64,000 nt of DNA from Mesorhizobium sp. AR07. Its GTDB lineage: Bacteria; Pseudomonadota; Alphaproteobacteria; Rhizobiales; Rhizobiaceae. The stretch's first letter is position 1, and each line of letters begins with the position of its first letter. The DNA is taken from contig NZ_CP080526.1 in NCBI RefSeq assembly GCF_024746815.1, positions 186,001 through 250,000 on the forward strand, written 5' to 3'. Positions 1 through 9,240 of the stretch are shown here, in pieces. The translations under genes were made by a program, and so were the position numbers. The notes below the pieces were generated by a model. It made no database searches and was not told the origin of the DNA. It was given only the letters and a program-made list of their open reading frames with translations.

Positions 1-948
1 GGGGCCAACAAGCTTGATGTTGAGCGTATCAAGCCCCGCTAGGAGCCTGTCGCCCAAATCAAAACAATGAGCCTCAATCTTCTCGATGCCGATTTCGTTG
101 ATCAGATTGAGAGCGGCGCCGAGCCCATGAATTGCCGGCAGGTTGAAGTTGCCGAGTTCGAAGCGGCCGGCCGTGGGAGCCAGTGCCATGTCGTCAGGGC
201 GGGCGATGAAGTCCGCTGGCGGATTTCCAAGGCTGATTGCCGCAAGATACGCAGGCTCCAATTCCGTGCGGGTGCGATCCCAATAGAGCAGGCCCAGACC
301 TTGGGGAACGAGGAGTCCCTTGTGCGTCCCGGAGCCGATGAAGGTGGCGCCGACTTTCTTCGCATCGATCGGCACGACGCCGACCGCCTGCATGATATCG
401 ATGACGAAGTAGAGGTTCTTTTCCTTGCAGAGCGCACCTACGCTTTCGATATCGAAGCGATGGCCTGAATGGAAGGCCACATGCGACATCGAGATAGCTT
501 TGGTATTGGCGTCGAGGTGCGGGCGGAAGCTGTCGGCGTTGACGATTTCCGTCATGAGAATGAAGCGGACCTCGACGCCCTTCTTTCTCAGGTTCAGGAA
601 TGCGTACGTGTTGTTGGGATGGTCGCCATGGATCATCAGAACATTGTCGCCCGCCTTTAGCGGAAGAGCGTTCGCGGCAATGTTCATCGCTTCGGACGTG
701 TTTTTCGTGAATGCGATTTCTTCAGTGGCCGCGCTCAACAAAGCCGCGACCTTGGCCCGAGTTTCCTCCATGCGGTCAATCCACACGGATTTCGGACCAG
801 CTGTCTCATAACTTTCCTTTATAAAAGCTTCAAAGGCGTGCTTGACGGGCGTTGACATCGGCGCCTGGAAGCCGGAGTCGAGGTAGGTCATTTTCCCGAC
901 GACAGGAAATAGCTTCCTCACCGCCTCAACATCATAATACTGCGTCAT
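1..948 (-). CDS. Class V aminotransferase (cysteine desulfurase/epimerase-like), C-terminus beyond window
   Basis: PLP-dependent fold-type I enzyme of the class V aminotransferase superfamily (cysteine desulfurase, isopenicillin N epimerase and related lyases). The start is ATG at 948 on the minus strand, preceded by GGAGAGAT seven bases upstream. The 316 codons seen run open to base 1, so the C-terminal domain is missing from the window. Visible motifs: N-terminal YLDSGFQAPMS; a DIMQAVGVVPID segment with the Asp that contacts the pyridine nitrogen; and GSGTHKGLLVPQGLG, whose Lys would form the internal aldimine. Nothing fixes the substrate. No partner gene is visible because the neighbour on this side is outside the window. 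Upstream lies decayed DNA and an IS701 element. The family call is firm; cysteine desulfurase activity is only one option. Confidence 0.85.
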   Translation of the reverse strand, partial: MTQYYDVEAVRKLFPVVGKMTYLDSGFQAPMSTPVKHAFEAFIKESYETAGPKSVWIDRMEETRAKVAALLSAATEEIAFTKNTSEAMNIAANALPLKAGDNVLMIHGDHPNNTYAFLNLRKKGVEVRFILMTEIVNADSFRPHLDANTKAISMSHVAFHSGHRFDIESVGALCKEKNLYFVIDIMQAVGVVPIDAKKVGATFIGSGTHKGLLVPQGLGLLYWDRTRTELEPAYLAAISLGNPPADFIARPDDMALAPTAGRFELGNFNLPAIHGLGAALNLINEIGIEKIEAHCFDLGDRLLAGLDTLNIKLVGP

Positions 949-1544
949 CTATCTCTCCGATTCGGCTAGCCGCCGCTGCTCGCCGCGGGGTGAGCCACGC
1001 CCTTGTCGTCCGGCACATAGGCGACGCTATTTGCACGCACGTTGTTCATTGCGCTGCACAATTTTCGCTTGCGAGCAGCAATGGCAAAAGCATATGTAAA
1101 AAGAGCTATCGGTCCACCATTATATCGTTTAGCGGACTTGTTTATTCCGAAAAATGATAATACATGAGGATCTTGCCTCTTGAAGGCGCTCTGGCTGCGC
1201 ATCCAGCTCGCTAGCCAGCGGCGCATTGAGGATTGTAGCAAGCGTCATGGCGAGCCGCATGCAGTCCCGCCATGCAGCCAGTAAGTAAAACACAGCAGCG
1301 AAGGTTGCTTCGTCCGCGCTCTGTAATCGATGGAAGAGGGATTGGAGTGCGAAGGCGTCTAACCCCATTCACCAGTACACGCCGAAAGGGAGACGGTTAA
1401 AAAAACGAGGTCTGGCGTCGAGCAAAGCCAGCTCGCCTGCAGCATTAACAGGGCAAAGCGCGCGCCGTAGGGTGATCCATGTTCCCCATAAGGGGCATCA
1501 ACTGCTCATCGACGACTGAACTGATCACTAAGACAATCGGCCCT
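949..1544. other. Intergenic stretch without recognisable gene
   Basis: Between the class V aminotransferase start and the IS701 left end I find no open frame with family-like sequence or a convincing ribosome binding site. Short frames on both strands (for example the minus-strand ones at 966-1241 and 1129-1368) are low-complexity and overlap one another. The promoter of the aminotransferase should lie in the first part of this stretch. Confidence 0.5.
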
Positions 1545-1548
1545 CTAA

Positions 1549-3069
1549 TCTTACTGAGTCAGAAAGTCGCGGCTGAGGTGGGATTCGCCGGAAGTTGGGT
1601 GTGATAGGGTGCTGATTCACGGGATTGGTCAGCGCCATGGTCAGCGAGAACGGCAGCGAAGCGACTGCATTTGATGGGTATGTTGAGGCACTGATCGAAG
1701 TCATCGGCCACGCCGATCGGGCGGATCCGCTTCGGGATTATTGTACGGGTCTGATGATGCCGGTGGCGCGCAAAAGCGTCGAACCGTTGGCGGCGATAAC
1801 GGCGCCGGCGCGCGTTTCAGCCAAGCACCAGTCACTTTTGCATTTCGTGGGACAAGCGCCCTGGTCGGATGAAGCGCTGATGGCGCGGGTTCGTGATTGG
1901 GCTTTACCGCGCATGATTGAGCGCGGCGGTGCGATCACCGCATGGATTGTCGATGACACAGGCTTTCCAAAGAAGGGCAAGCATTCGGTCGGCGTTGCGC
2001 GTCAATATTGCGGTCAGCTTGGCAAGCAGGACAATTGCCAGGTCGCCGTCAGTCTTTCGATTGCGAACGAAGGCGGCAGCTTGCCGGTCGCCTGGCAGCT
2101 TTATCTACCAGAAATCTGGGCGCACGATCTGGAACGTCGAAAGAAGGCGAAAATCCCGGACGACATAATCTTCCAAACCAAGCCACAGATCGCGCTTGAG
2201 CAAATCCATGCCGCGCTAGCGACGAAGACACCAGTAGGCGTGATCCTTGCCGATGCCGGCTACGGCGCGGATGGCGAGTTCCGGCAAGGCCTGACAGAGC
2301 TGGGGCTTGCTTATGCCGTGGGCGTCCAGCCGACACTCACCGTCTGGCGCCCAGGTGAAGGGCCACTGCCGCCCAAGGCCTGGAGCGGAAAGGGACGGCC
2401 GCCCTCGCTGATGCAACGGAGCGCGGATCATCAACCCCTCTCGGCCAAGGCCCTTGCCGAGAGCCTGCCGGCAGACGCGTGGCAGACCATCACCTGGCGC
2501 GAGGGCAGCAACGTCGATCTCGCATCGCGGTTTGCCGCTGCTCGTCTTCGCCCCGCCTCGAGAGACTACAATCTCAGGCATCCACGAACCGAGGAATGGC
2601 TCCTCGTGGAATGGCCCGAAGGTGACAAGGAACCGCTCAAATATTGGCTTTCCACCCTCCCGGAAACGATGTCGCTGCGTGAGCTCGTCGCAACGACAAA
2701 GCTACGGTGGCGAATTGAACGGGATTATCGCGAACTCAAGCAGGAGCTGGGTCTTGGTCATTACGAAGGCCGAGGTTGGCGAGGCTTCCACCACCATGCC
2801 AGTCTCTGCATAGCGGCTTACGGGTTCCTCCTCTCCGAACGGGAGACTATTCCCCCCTCAGCACTTGCCCGTCCCAAAAGCGGCGAGGAACCTCCCGTTC
2901 CCCGCGGTTCCAGATCCGACAAGTCCGCCCATTCGGCCCGAGCGACACACCTCAAACTCGATCGCGACGCTGCGCCGAAAGCTCACCGTCGCTCTCGCTC
3001 GCAGAATGATGCGATGTCCATGCTGTGCCACGGCACAGCCCAATCATCGCATCTTGTGACGCAGTAAGA
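1549..3069 (+). mobile_element. IS701-family insertion sequence, copy 1
   Basis: Complete 1521-bp element. The ends are inverted repeats: left TCTTACTGAGTCA, right (reverse complement) TCTTACTGCGTCA. It is flanked by a 4-bp direct repeat CTAA (1545-1548 and 3070-3073), which fits the YTAR target duplication of the IS701 family. The same element, same length and almost identical, lies at 11536-13056. The intact duplication indicates a simple insertion not followed by rearrangement. Confidence 0.93.
1637..3067 (+). CDS. IS701-family transposase (DDE)
   Basis: DDE transposase of about 476 residues from the ATG at 1637; a TTG four codons upstream (1625) is the other possible start. Seen motifs: AWIVDDTGFPKKGKHSVGV with the first catalytic Asp; GVILADAGYG with the second; and the C-terminal RWRIERDYRELKQELGL segment carrying the catalytic Glu, followed by the YEGRGWRGFHHH block typical of the family. 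The frame closes inside the right inverted repeat (TAA within CAGTAAGA). It differs from the copy at 11.6 kb by one residue, Ala here and Thr there, in the C-terminal basic tail. Both copies look functional. Confidence 0.93.
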   Translation: MVSENGSEATAFDGYVEALIEVIGHADRADPLRDYCTGLMMPVARKSVEPLAAITAPARVSAKHQSLLHFVGQAPWSDEALMARVRDWALPRMIERGGAITAWIVDDTGFPKKGKHSVGVARQYCGQLGKQDNCQVAVSLSIANEGGSLPVAWQLYLPEIWAHDLERRKKAKIPDDIIFQTKPQIALEQIHAALATKTPVGVILADAGYGADGEFRQGLTELGLAYAVGVQPTLTVWRPGEGPLPPKAWSGKGRPPSLMQRSADHQPLSAKALAESLPADAWQTITWREGSNVDLASRFAAARLRPASRDYNLRHPRTEEWLLVEWPEGDKEPLKYWLSTLPETMSLRELVATTKLRWRIERDYRELKQELGLGHYEGRGWRGFHHHASLCIAAYGFLLSERETIPPSALARPKSGEEPPVPRGSRSDKSAHSARATHLKLDRDAAPKAHRRSRSQNDAMSMLCHGTAQSSHLVTQ

Positions 3070-3236
3070 CTAAACCTGCAGCGAAATTCGAGGATCAGGC
3101 GGGATTGAGAGGTTCGATAGCGGATGTGTTTCTAATTGCCGTCAGACATTCTCAAAATTGAGTATCGCTGCTATAATCAAATTTCGGGAATTTTATTCTC
3201 ATATTATGAATCCTCTCAGCCCAGCGCGAGTCATTA

Positions 3237-4076
3237 ATGAGCTCAAACGTCAATTCGGATGGTCCATTGGATCGGGCATTTGCAATCCTTGATTTTGTGG
3301 CCACTCAACTCAAAGCAGTTACTGCGGCAGACATTGCCAAGAATCTCGACCTTCCCTTGCCAACAGCCCACAGATTGATCAGCAACCTCGAGTCCCGCGG
3401 ACTGCTCCAGCGCGCGGCGGGCACAAAACGATTCGTTGTCGGCAACAACCTAGTTGTGCTTGCGGGCAAGACGATTGGCTCAGCCTTTCGAACGGCACGA
3501 CGCCACGCAGTTCTTCAGAATGTCTCAGCAGAAATCGGCGAGCAATGCGAGATTGGTATCGTGCGGAACAATGCTGTGGTCTATGTCGACAGCGTGCGAG
3601 TTAAGCCCCCCCAAGGACTGCAATTTGATCCTGGGCACAGTGCGCCCCTCTATTGTACGTCCACTGGCAAAATTTACATGAGCATGCTTCCGGTGAAGCC
3701 GCGTGAAAAGCTGGTTCGGTGTCTGAAGATGGAGCAGCATACTGACAGGACGATAACCGATCCTGATTCCCTTCTCGCTGTTCTAGAGGAAACTCGCAGG
3801 GAGGGGTGGGCTCGGACCAACGAAGAGTTTGTCAGAGGTGTGGTTGGATGCGCTGTTCCAATTCTCGCCCCGGGCGGAACTTTGATCGCTTGTCTTGGCG
3901 TGTCCGTTCCAGTTGCCCGCGTCAGCTTTGAAGAGCTTCAAAGCTTCCGTGAGCCCTTGGGCCGTGCAGCGAAGTTGCTATCTGAGACGATACTGCAGAC
4001 TAGCAGCGACTTTGCCGAAGAAGACCCGGCTAAGCGAAAAACTGAAACAGCGAAAAAATGCAACAATTGTCCATGA
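3237..4076 (+). CDS. IclR-family transcriptional regulator
   Basis: 279-residue regulator. Residues about 8-65 form the winged helix-turn-helix (VTAADIAKNLDLPLPTAHRLISNLESRG, given in part: AADIAKNLDLPLPTAHRL), and residues about 80-255 form the IclR effector-binding domain, with the typical block NEEFVRGVVGCAVPI. ATG at 3237 is the first in-frame start; the ribosome binding site is weak. The C-terminal 25 residues are charged and extend past the family domain. IclR proteins usually control an adjacent catabolic or efflux gene. The convergent MFS gene (4144-5817) and the IS701 element upstream are the only close neighbours, so a target cannot be named. Confidence 0.9.
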   Translation: MSSNVNSDGPLDRAFAILDFVATQLKAVTAADIAKNLDLPLPTAHRLISNLESRGLLQRAAGTKRFVVGNNLVVLAGKTIGSAFRTARRHAVLQNVSAEIGEQCEIGIVRNNAVVYVDSVRVKPPQGLQFDPGHSAPLYCTSTGKIYMSMLPVKPREKLVRCLKMEQHTDRTITDPDSLLAVLEETRREGWARTNEEFVRGVVGCAVPILAPGGTLIACLGVSVPVARVSFEELQSFREPLGRAAKLLSETILQTSSDFAEEDPAKRKTETAKKCNNCP

Positions 4077-4143
4077 CAATAGCTTTCGGAGAGGCACAGT
4101 TTGGCAGAGAGTGACTTGGCGACCGGATCGGGACTGGATAATT

Positions 4144-5817
4144 CTAGTACCCGGTGAACGCAAAAACTTTGCGACAACCCGGTTGGGCACGGGCACGAGT
4201 TGCGTCTGTCGTTCGCTCGATCGAAAGCACTGTGCGCGGAGGAAGCTTTCCGTCGTGCAACGCGCGAAGACGCTGGCCGACTTCCTCATCCGCAATCGTG
4301 AGACGATGATTGAGGCGAAGAAAGTCCATCCAGGTTGGCGTGCGGAATGTTTCCGTCCAAAGTGAAGGCGTTTGAAGGTCTCGCTGGAGCGTCCAGTCTC
4401 GTGCACCGGCTCGACTCTGAACGTGCCGCCTTGCACGCATGCAGCCCAGAAAGGCTTCAATGTTTTCCTCCGAAATGGAATATTCGACTTTGACAGCGAT
4501 GGGGCCACTTCTGGGCGTGAGATCGAGTGCCAGTTCCGGGGCGTGAAAATCTGCATTCTCTTGATCCGATTCTTCCCACGGACGTATCGGCAGCACGATT
4601 CCCGTTGCTGCAACTAGCAACAGTGCCCCCGCGGCGCCTCCTAAAGACCAAGCCAGTGAGTAATTCTGCGCGACAGTGCCCCAGAGCCAACTGCCGGCTG
4701 CCATACCGCCATAGGCAAAGCCGTAGTAGATCGAGATCGTGCGGCCGACGACCCACCTTGGGCTTGACAACTGCACCGACACGTCAAGGCCCGTCCATGC
4801 GATAACCCAACCCGCGCCGCCGAGTACCAGCGAAATGGCGGCCACAGCGACCGACGATGTCAGTGCAATGGAAAGGCAACATGCCGCACAAGCTGCCGAT
4901 GCGAACGTCAACAGCCTCTCTTGAGACGTGATCCGCCTTAGAAAGCCGTTGCTCATGCCTGCGATGAAAGCCCCCATGCCGAAGCCGGCCAATAAAATGC
5001 CGAATACGATCGGACCGCCCGCCATCTGATCGCGAACTATGAGAGGGAGGAGCGCGAGGATGGAGATGCTGGCCAAGCCGAAAAGGGCTGCACGGGCGAT
5101 TGCGGCTCTTATTTCCGAGGACAACGCCGTGAAGCGCACTCCGTCATGAATCGCCGTCGTCATTCTCTCCCGAGGAAGGGGAGAAGAGCGAACTTTCCAT
5201 TTGGTGCGCCAAATTGCACTGAGAGGCGCCAAATCACCCAGCGCCGCTAGGGCGAAAGCGGTCAACGGTCCAAAGAAGGCCAGGATCACGCCACCCAAGA
5301 CCGGCCCTATGCTCCGCACGACGTTGTAGCTGACAGACATAAGCGTCACCGCAGCCGGGATGTCGCGCTTGTCCAGGATATCGCCGACGGAAGCGTGCCA
5401 GGCCGGCTCATTCAAGGCCAAGCCGCAGCCGGCCAGGAAAGCCAATCCCAGTATTAGCCAAGGACCGACAAAACCCAGGCCGACGGAAGTCGCCAGCGTG
5501 ATGGATGCCAATGCCATCAAGCAGTGCCCTGCAAACATCACCCCCCGACGGCTGAAATTGTCGGCAACAGCTCCCGCGAGAATTGAGAGGAAGAACGTCG
5601 GCAATGTGGAGGCAGCCTGCACAAGTGCGACCATTAGGTCGGAAGCCGAAACCGTTGCCATCAGCCAGCCGATGGCAACGGTTTGCACCAACCGTCCTAG
5701 GTCGGCTATGCGTGTGGCTGTCCACACCGATCGAAATACTCGGTTCCGAAGGGGAGCGAGGATCGTTGAAGCGGGCGGAGAGGGACCTTCACGCTGCATG
5801 ACGCTGTGACTTTTCAC
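4144..5817 (-). CDS. MFS transporter of the EntS/transmembrane secretion effector type
   Basis: Inner-membrane major facilitator with roughly 11-12 hydrophobic segments in the first 415 residues, followed by a soluble C-terminal domain of about 130 residues resembling an antibiotic-biosynthesis-monooxygenase-like fold. That layout is typical of the MFS_3 (enterobactin exporter-like) family. N-terminal block: LRNRVFRSVWTATRIADLG. The longest frame starts at GTG 5817; ATG at 5799 gives 551 residues and is equally plausible. The short direct repeat CATGCAGCGTGAA occurs twice over this start region (5789-5801, 5814-5826). The 3' end faces the IclR gene, separated by 67 bases. Likely an exporter of a small molecule; the substrate is not shown. 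Confidence 0.85.
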   Translation of the reverse strand: MKSHSVMQREGPSPPASTILAPLRNRVFRSVWTATRIADLGRLVQTVAIGWLMATVSASDLMVALVQAASTLPTFFLSILAGAVADNFSRRGVMFAGHCLMALASITLATSVGLGFVGPWLILGLAFLAGCGLALNEPAWHASVGDILDKRDIPAAVTLMSVSYNVVRSIGPVLGGVILAFFGPLTAFALAALGDLAPLSAIWRTKWKVRSSPLPRERMTTAIHDGVRFTALSSEIRAAIARAALFGLASISILALLPLIVRDQMAGGPIVFGILLAGFGMGAFIAGMSNGFLRRITSQERLLTFASAACAACCLSIALTSSVAVAAISLVLGGAGWVIAWTGLDVSVQLSSPRWVVGRTISIYYGFAYGGMAAGSWLWGTVAQNYSLAWSLGGAAGALLLVAATGIVLPIRPWEESDQENADFHAPELALDLTPRSGPIAVKVEYSISEENIEAFLGCMRARRHVQSRAGARDWTLQRDLQTPSLWTETFRTPTWMDFLRLNHRLTIADEEVGQRLRALHDGKLPPRTVLSIERTTDATRARAQPGCRKVFAFTGY

Positions 5818-5829
5818 GCTGCATGAAGC

Positions 5830-6640
5830 TATGACTTCAATGTCAATGTTGAGTCCGTGGAATGCGATTCCAAACTATGTGGGGCCGCTTGTTCGGTCTG
5901 AATAGCCTCCCAAGTTTTAGAGATCCCCTGATGCCATGTTTTCCGCTGCCTTTCGAACCGGGCGGACCAAAGCATTCCGTTCCTGACCTGCCGGCGCTTC
6001 CGTCTCGATGCATGCAATCGAACACATCCTGGCGAGTATTGTTCTTGGGTTCGGCTTCCCCTGAGCGGCGGTGTTGAGTACCCCTCTCCTTGGGGGGCTC
6101 GATGCGGGCGCAACTGAAGCCAGAATGACATTGGAGGCTTTGCGAACATTCGCGTCTTGGCTCTGTCGACCGGTTGCGGGGTTGCCACCCGCGCTAAGGA
6201 CGACCGCAGCGAAATCGCCTGCGGAGTTTTGGCTCGACTGTCTTTCGGCAAGCGTGGGCCTCCTCCTTCTTTTGGATCCGAAGCATCTGCTATCCGACGG
6301 TCGGATTACGTGCCCGGCAGGATGCCGTTTGGTGACTTTTCGACACTCTCCTGACTACAAGCAAATTGCGTACCAAAGAAAAATGCTTTCAGAACCATGG
6401 CCCGGGTCGAACCAGCCATGTCGATGTCCGACAAAATCGTACAATGCCACGCGACATTTACTCGCGCCCGGAATGCCAGAACGGACAGCCATCCAATTCG
6501 CGAGAATAGCGATGCGATATCCTTTCCAACACGCGAACTGGGGAAGATTCAAAGGCCGCTTATGGGAACGTTGATGCGGCCGAGTGGCCAGGAGATGCCC
6601 TACGGCACCAGGTACACCTTTTAGGCGCGCACATCGAGGC
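5830..6640. other. Non-coding or decayed stretch upstream of the racemase cluster
   Basis: More than 800 bases with only short, mutually overlapping frames on both strands, none with recognisable family sequence. It lies between the MFS start and an IS6 transposase remnant, and its composition is like that of other decayed spacers in the window. I see no nod box, RNA gene or inverted repeat worth naming. Confidence 0.4.
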
Positions 6641-6661
6641 ATTCCCGCAAGTTAAGTTGCG

Positions 6662-6775
6662 GGCCGGTTCGATTGACGAGACCTATGCGAAAATTCCGGC
6701 ATTGGCGCTGTCTCTACCCGGCCATCGACAAGCGACATGCCCTGTCGGGTTTGTCGCGCCTGCTCCATAGTGGGG
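6662..6775 (+). pseudogene. Remnant of an IS6/IS26-family transposase
   Basis: A short decayed stretch that, read in two frames, gives GSIDETYAKI and then HWRCLYPAIDKRHALSG. These match the hallmark block of IS6-family transposases (WRVDETYIKV followed by KWRYLYRAVDK). A one-base shift separates the two halves, and no ends or remaining domains are present. It is a fossil of an old insertion upstream of the racemase cluster. Confidence 0.6.
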
Positions 6776-6850
6776 CCCAATTTCGTACGGCGCTCTAGCT
6801 TAAATATTTGATCTTAATGTCAAAACTTTATCCAGGCTCTTTCTGCGCAG

Positions 6851-6867
6851 TTGGCACGCTTTTTGAA
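6851..6867 (+). promoter_or_regulatory. Sigma-54-like promoter motif upstream of the racemase cluster
   Basis: TTGGCACGCTTTTTGAA: GG and the downstream G are spaced as in -24/-12 promoters (GG-N10-G), but the usual C at -12 is A. The same variant occurs at 31225-31241 (minus), 34983-34999 and 53002-53018. The 20 bases in front (AGGCTCTTTCTGC) are also shared with the 53-kb copy. It lies 198 bases before the racemase start. Confidence 0.45.
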
Positions 6868-7064
6868 GCGCTCATCGTGCGTCAACAAGCTCGGCAATTC
6901 TAGGCGGATCCGCGTCGCTATAGCTTCAGCGATGCCGGGCATCCCGCACGGCGGCGGAGCAGGTAGAGAACATATCGCTATTGAGAACACGCAAACGGAA
7001 CGACCGCGGATGGCCCGCATCACAGATGATCGGTGGCGCAAAACCTTACCAATAGGAATTTTCG

Positions 7065-7844
7065 ATGATCGACGTCATCCCGCGACGCAATTCCCTATCT
7101 CCCGGACTACTTGGGCAAAGAAAACCACTTGGAGTGGTCGGCGGAATGGGAAGCTTGGCGACTGCTAAATTCTTGGAGGTTCTGGCTCGCAAAAGCCGAG
7201 TTGAAAGAGACCAGGATCACATCCCATTTATTTGTCTATCGGTTCCCAATATCCCTGATCGTTCGCAAGCAATTTCAATCGGCAGCGACGCCCCCTTGCT
7301 GCACATTTTGGAACGCGCGTATTGGCTAGAGAAAGCCGGATGCGGAGCAATCGCTATCCCTTGCAATACTGCACATCTCTGGGCCACAGAGATTAAACAA
7401 GCGCTGTCAGTAACATTGATCGATATGGTAGAGATCACAAGACAAGCCATAGAGGACTCACGTGGCAGCGAAGCACACAACCTTCGCTCAATTTCCTTAG
7501 GAACGAGCGCATCTATGCAAAACGGGCTTTACGCGAGACCAAATGAAAACGCCTTCGGCAAACAGTTTTTTCGCAGCCTCACGAAACTTCAGCATGAAGC
7601 CATCAAGATTATAGCTGACGTCAAGTCCGGGAACATCACAGATGCACAGGACAATTTAACGAGACTTGTCCACGCCGCCAGATCTTTCGACCCTGACAAA
7701 ATTATCCTCGCTTGCAGTGAATTGTCAGCGATCTGCGGAGATATCGCAGACGATAATGACATTGTCGACCCAATTAATATCCTTGCTGATGCTTGCATTG
7801 ACTGGTGGGCAGCAGAAAGACAAACTTCCGGACATGTTGGCTGA
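7065..7844 (+). CDS. Aspartate/glutamate racemase family protein
   Basis: 259 residues. The Asp/Glu racemase fold is shown by the N-terminal GVVGGMGSLATAKFLE block, the first catalytic cysteine in AIPCNTAHLW, and the second in ILACSELSAI (usually GCTEL). Both cysteines are present, so the protein may interconvert an L- and D-amino acid in the cytoplasm. ATG 7065 has AGGA eight bases upstream. The next gene (ATP-grasp) starts 21 bases after the stop, so this is the first gene of an operon running to the EctB gene. The A+T-richer codon use of this gene and the next two differs from the surrounding IS DNA. Substrate unknown; aspartate would fit the EctB neighbour, which uses aspartate semialdehyde. 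Confidence 0.87.
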   Translation: MIDVIPRRNSLSPGLLGQRKPLGVVGGMGSLATAKFLEVLARKSRVERDQDHIPFICLSVPNIPDRSQAISIGSDAPLLHILERAYWLEKAGCGAIAIPCNTAHLWATEIKQALSVTLIDMVEITRQAIEDSRGSEAHNLRSISLGTSASMQNGLYARPNENAFGKQFFRSLTKLQHEAIKIIADVKSGNITDAQDNLTRLVHAARSFDPDKIILACSELSAICGDIADDNDIVDPINILADACIDWWAAERQTSGHVG

Positions 7845-7865
7845 CCGATTATGGGGTAGAATACG

Positions 7866-9227
7866 ATGAGCACTTTAGTACTAGGAAATGTTGGCTCCGA
7901 CGCTATGGCTCCATCAGCTCCCTTTTTGTCGGACAACTATTTGCAAAATAATGCAGCGGAAGCCAAAAGAATGATTTGGCTTGCTAAGAGCGACGACATA
8001 CTTATCACCCCGACGCCTGTATCACAATCATTTTTAGACTATGTTAATACCCTAAAGGGTGGAAGCAACATCGTGTCGCTAACGACTTCAGCGACGGCCA
8101 CCAAGCGTCCGTTACCGATCTCGAAAAAAGACCTCGAGGCTGGCAGTCCTTTGTCCAAGTCCCTGAGTTCGTTGGCTTCGGGCCGCGTTTCGTGTCTGGA
8201 GCCGTATATCGCCGACGAAGTATCTATTTGCATTGCAAGATTTTTGGGGAATGTTCCCATAACGTTTTCAAATCAGAACGTTCGGGCAAGTCCAGAAGCA
8301 ACACGTCGCTTTAACGACAAGGCACAATTTCGTGAGTTTGCGCATAATCTCGGCGTGCCGATTGCAAGTGGCAGTGTCTGCGTAAACGCTCAGGAAGTGG
8401 TGGATGCTGTGTGCAGAGCCCTGTCGGTTTCCAATAAGGTAATTCTGAAGGTGGCTCGTCATTCAGGTGGTGATGGCAACTTCGTCATCTCCAAGAGTAT
8501 CGAAAGATCGTTCCAGGGCGCGACGCGCGCGGTTTGTATTCGCGAAGCTGATGCCAGTTCCATCCGTGCAGGGGTTCATGAAATAGGATTGATTGCGACG
8601 GAGAAAGAGCCTGTAATCGTTGAGGCATATAGCGAAAATGAGTCTTCGGTAGGCGTACATTTCGACATTGGCAGAGACAGAGTAGAACTCGTAGGCGTCG
8701 CGTCTATCCTGTTCAATCCAGGGTACGGAGGTGCATATTGGGATAGAACGCTTGTTGATGACCTGCCTAAAGACGTTCTGGCTTGGTGTCATAGCATTGG
8801 TAACTATGCCCGTGAGGCTGGATATTTCGGACCCCTCAGCGTTGATATCGTCAACGCCAAAGAGGTCGGCTTCTTCGCATGCGAAGTAAACGGGCGACAC
8901 GGAGGTTTCTCTTCGATAAGGGCCGTATCAAATTCCTTAGGATTAGAACCTGATATCAAAAACGGTGAGCGCGTTGTCTTGTCGCGAACCGCCATCCCTA
9001 TTGGCATTCGATTTCCAGATCTTGTCGATCTGCTTGAAAAACGACAACTGCACTACAATTCTTCCGTCAAACGTGGAGCAGTTGTGATGGTAGAGGGCTA
9101 TGAAGATAGCGGTCCGTTTGATCTCGTAATCGTCGGAAGGGATCTGAGTGATGTTCAAGGCATAGAATGCGCCCTCGTTGAATTGGTTGAGGGGATATTG
9201 GTTGCCACGTTTCACCATGACTTATAA
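7866..9227 (+). CDS. ATP-grasp ligase-like protein
   Basis: 453 residues from ATG 7866. The first ~150 residues look like a pre-ATP-grasp domain (SLSSLASGRVSCLEPYIADE region), followed by an ATP-grasp core. Seen in the core: KVILKVARHSGGDGNFVI, the lysine and glycine-rich ATP-binding loop, and FACEVNGRHGGFSSI, a Glu-Asn metal-binding pair. Such enzymes join a carboxylate to an amine through an acyl phosphate, often making amino-acid amides or small peptides. The gene sits between a racemase and an SHMT-like gene, with 13 bases to the latter's preferred start. I infer a ligase acting on an amino acid made by its neighbours; no specific product can be named. Confidence 0.78.
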   Translation: MSTLVLGNVGSDAMAPSAPFLSDNYLQNNAAEAKRMIWLAKSDDILITPTPVSQSFLDYVNTLKGGSNIVSLTTSATATKRPLPISKKDLEAGSPLSKSLSSLASGRVSCLEPYIADEVSICIARFLGNVPITFSNQNVRASPEATRRFNDKAQFREFAHNLGVPIASGSVCVNAQEVVDAVCRALSVSNKVILKVARHSGGDGNFVISKSIERSFQGATRAVCIREADASSIRAGVHEIGLIATEKEPVIVEAYSENESSVGVHFDIGRDRVELVGVASILFNPGYGGAYWDRTLVDDLPKDVLAWCHSIGNYAREAGYFGPLSVDIVNAKEVGFFACEVNGRHGGFSSIRAVSNSLGLEPDIKNGERVVLSRTAIPIGIRFPDLVDLLEKRQLHYNSSVKRGAVVMVEGYEDSGPFDLVIVGRDLSDVQGIECALVELVEGILVATFHHDL

Positions 9228-9240
9228 CGAGGAAATCATA

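Noticed and set aside
5818..5900. Possible nod box near ATGCGATTCCAAACTATG
   Set aside because: Only a partial match to the 3' half of a nod box; no repeated ATC-N9-GAT pattern and no nod gene follows.
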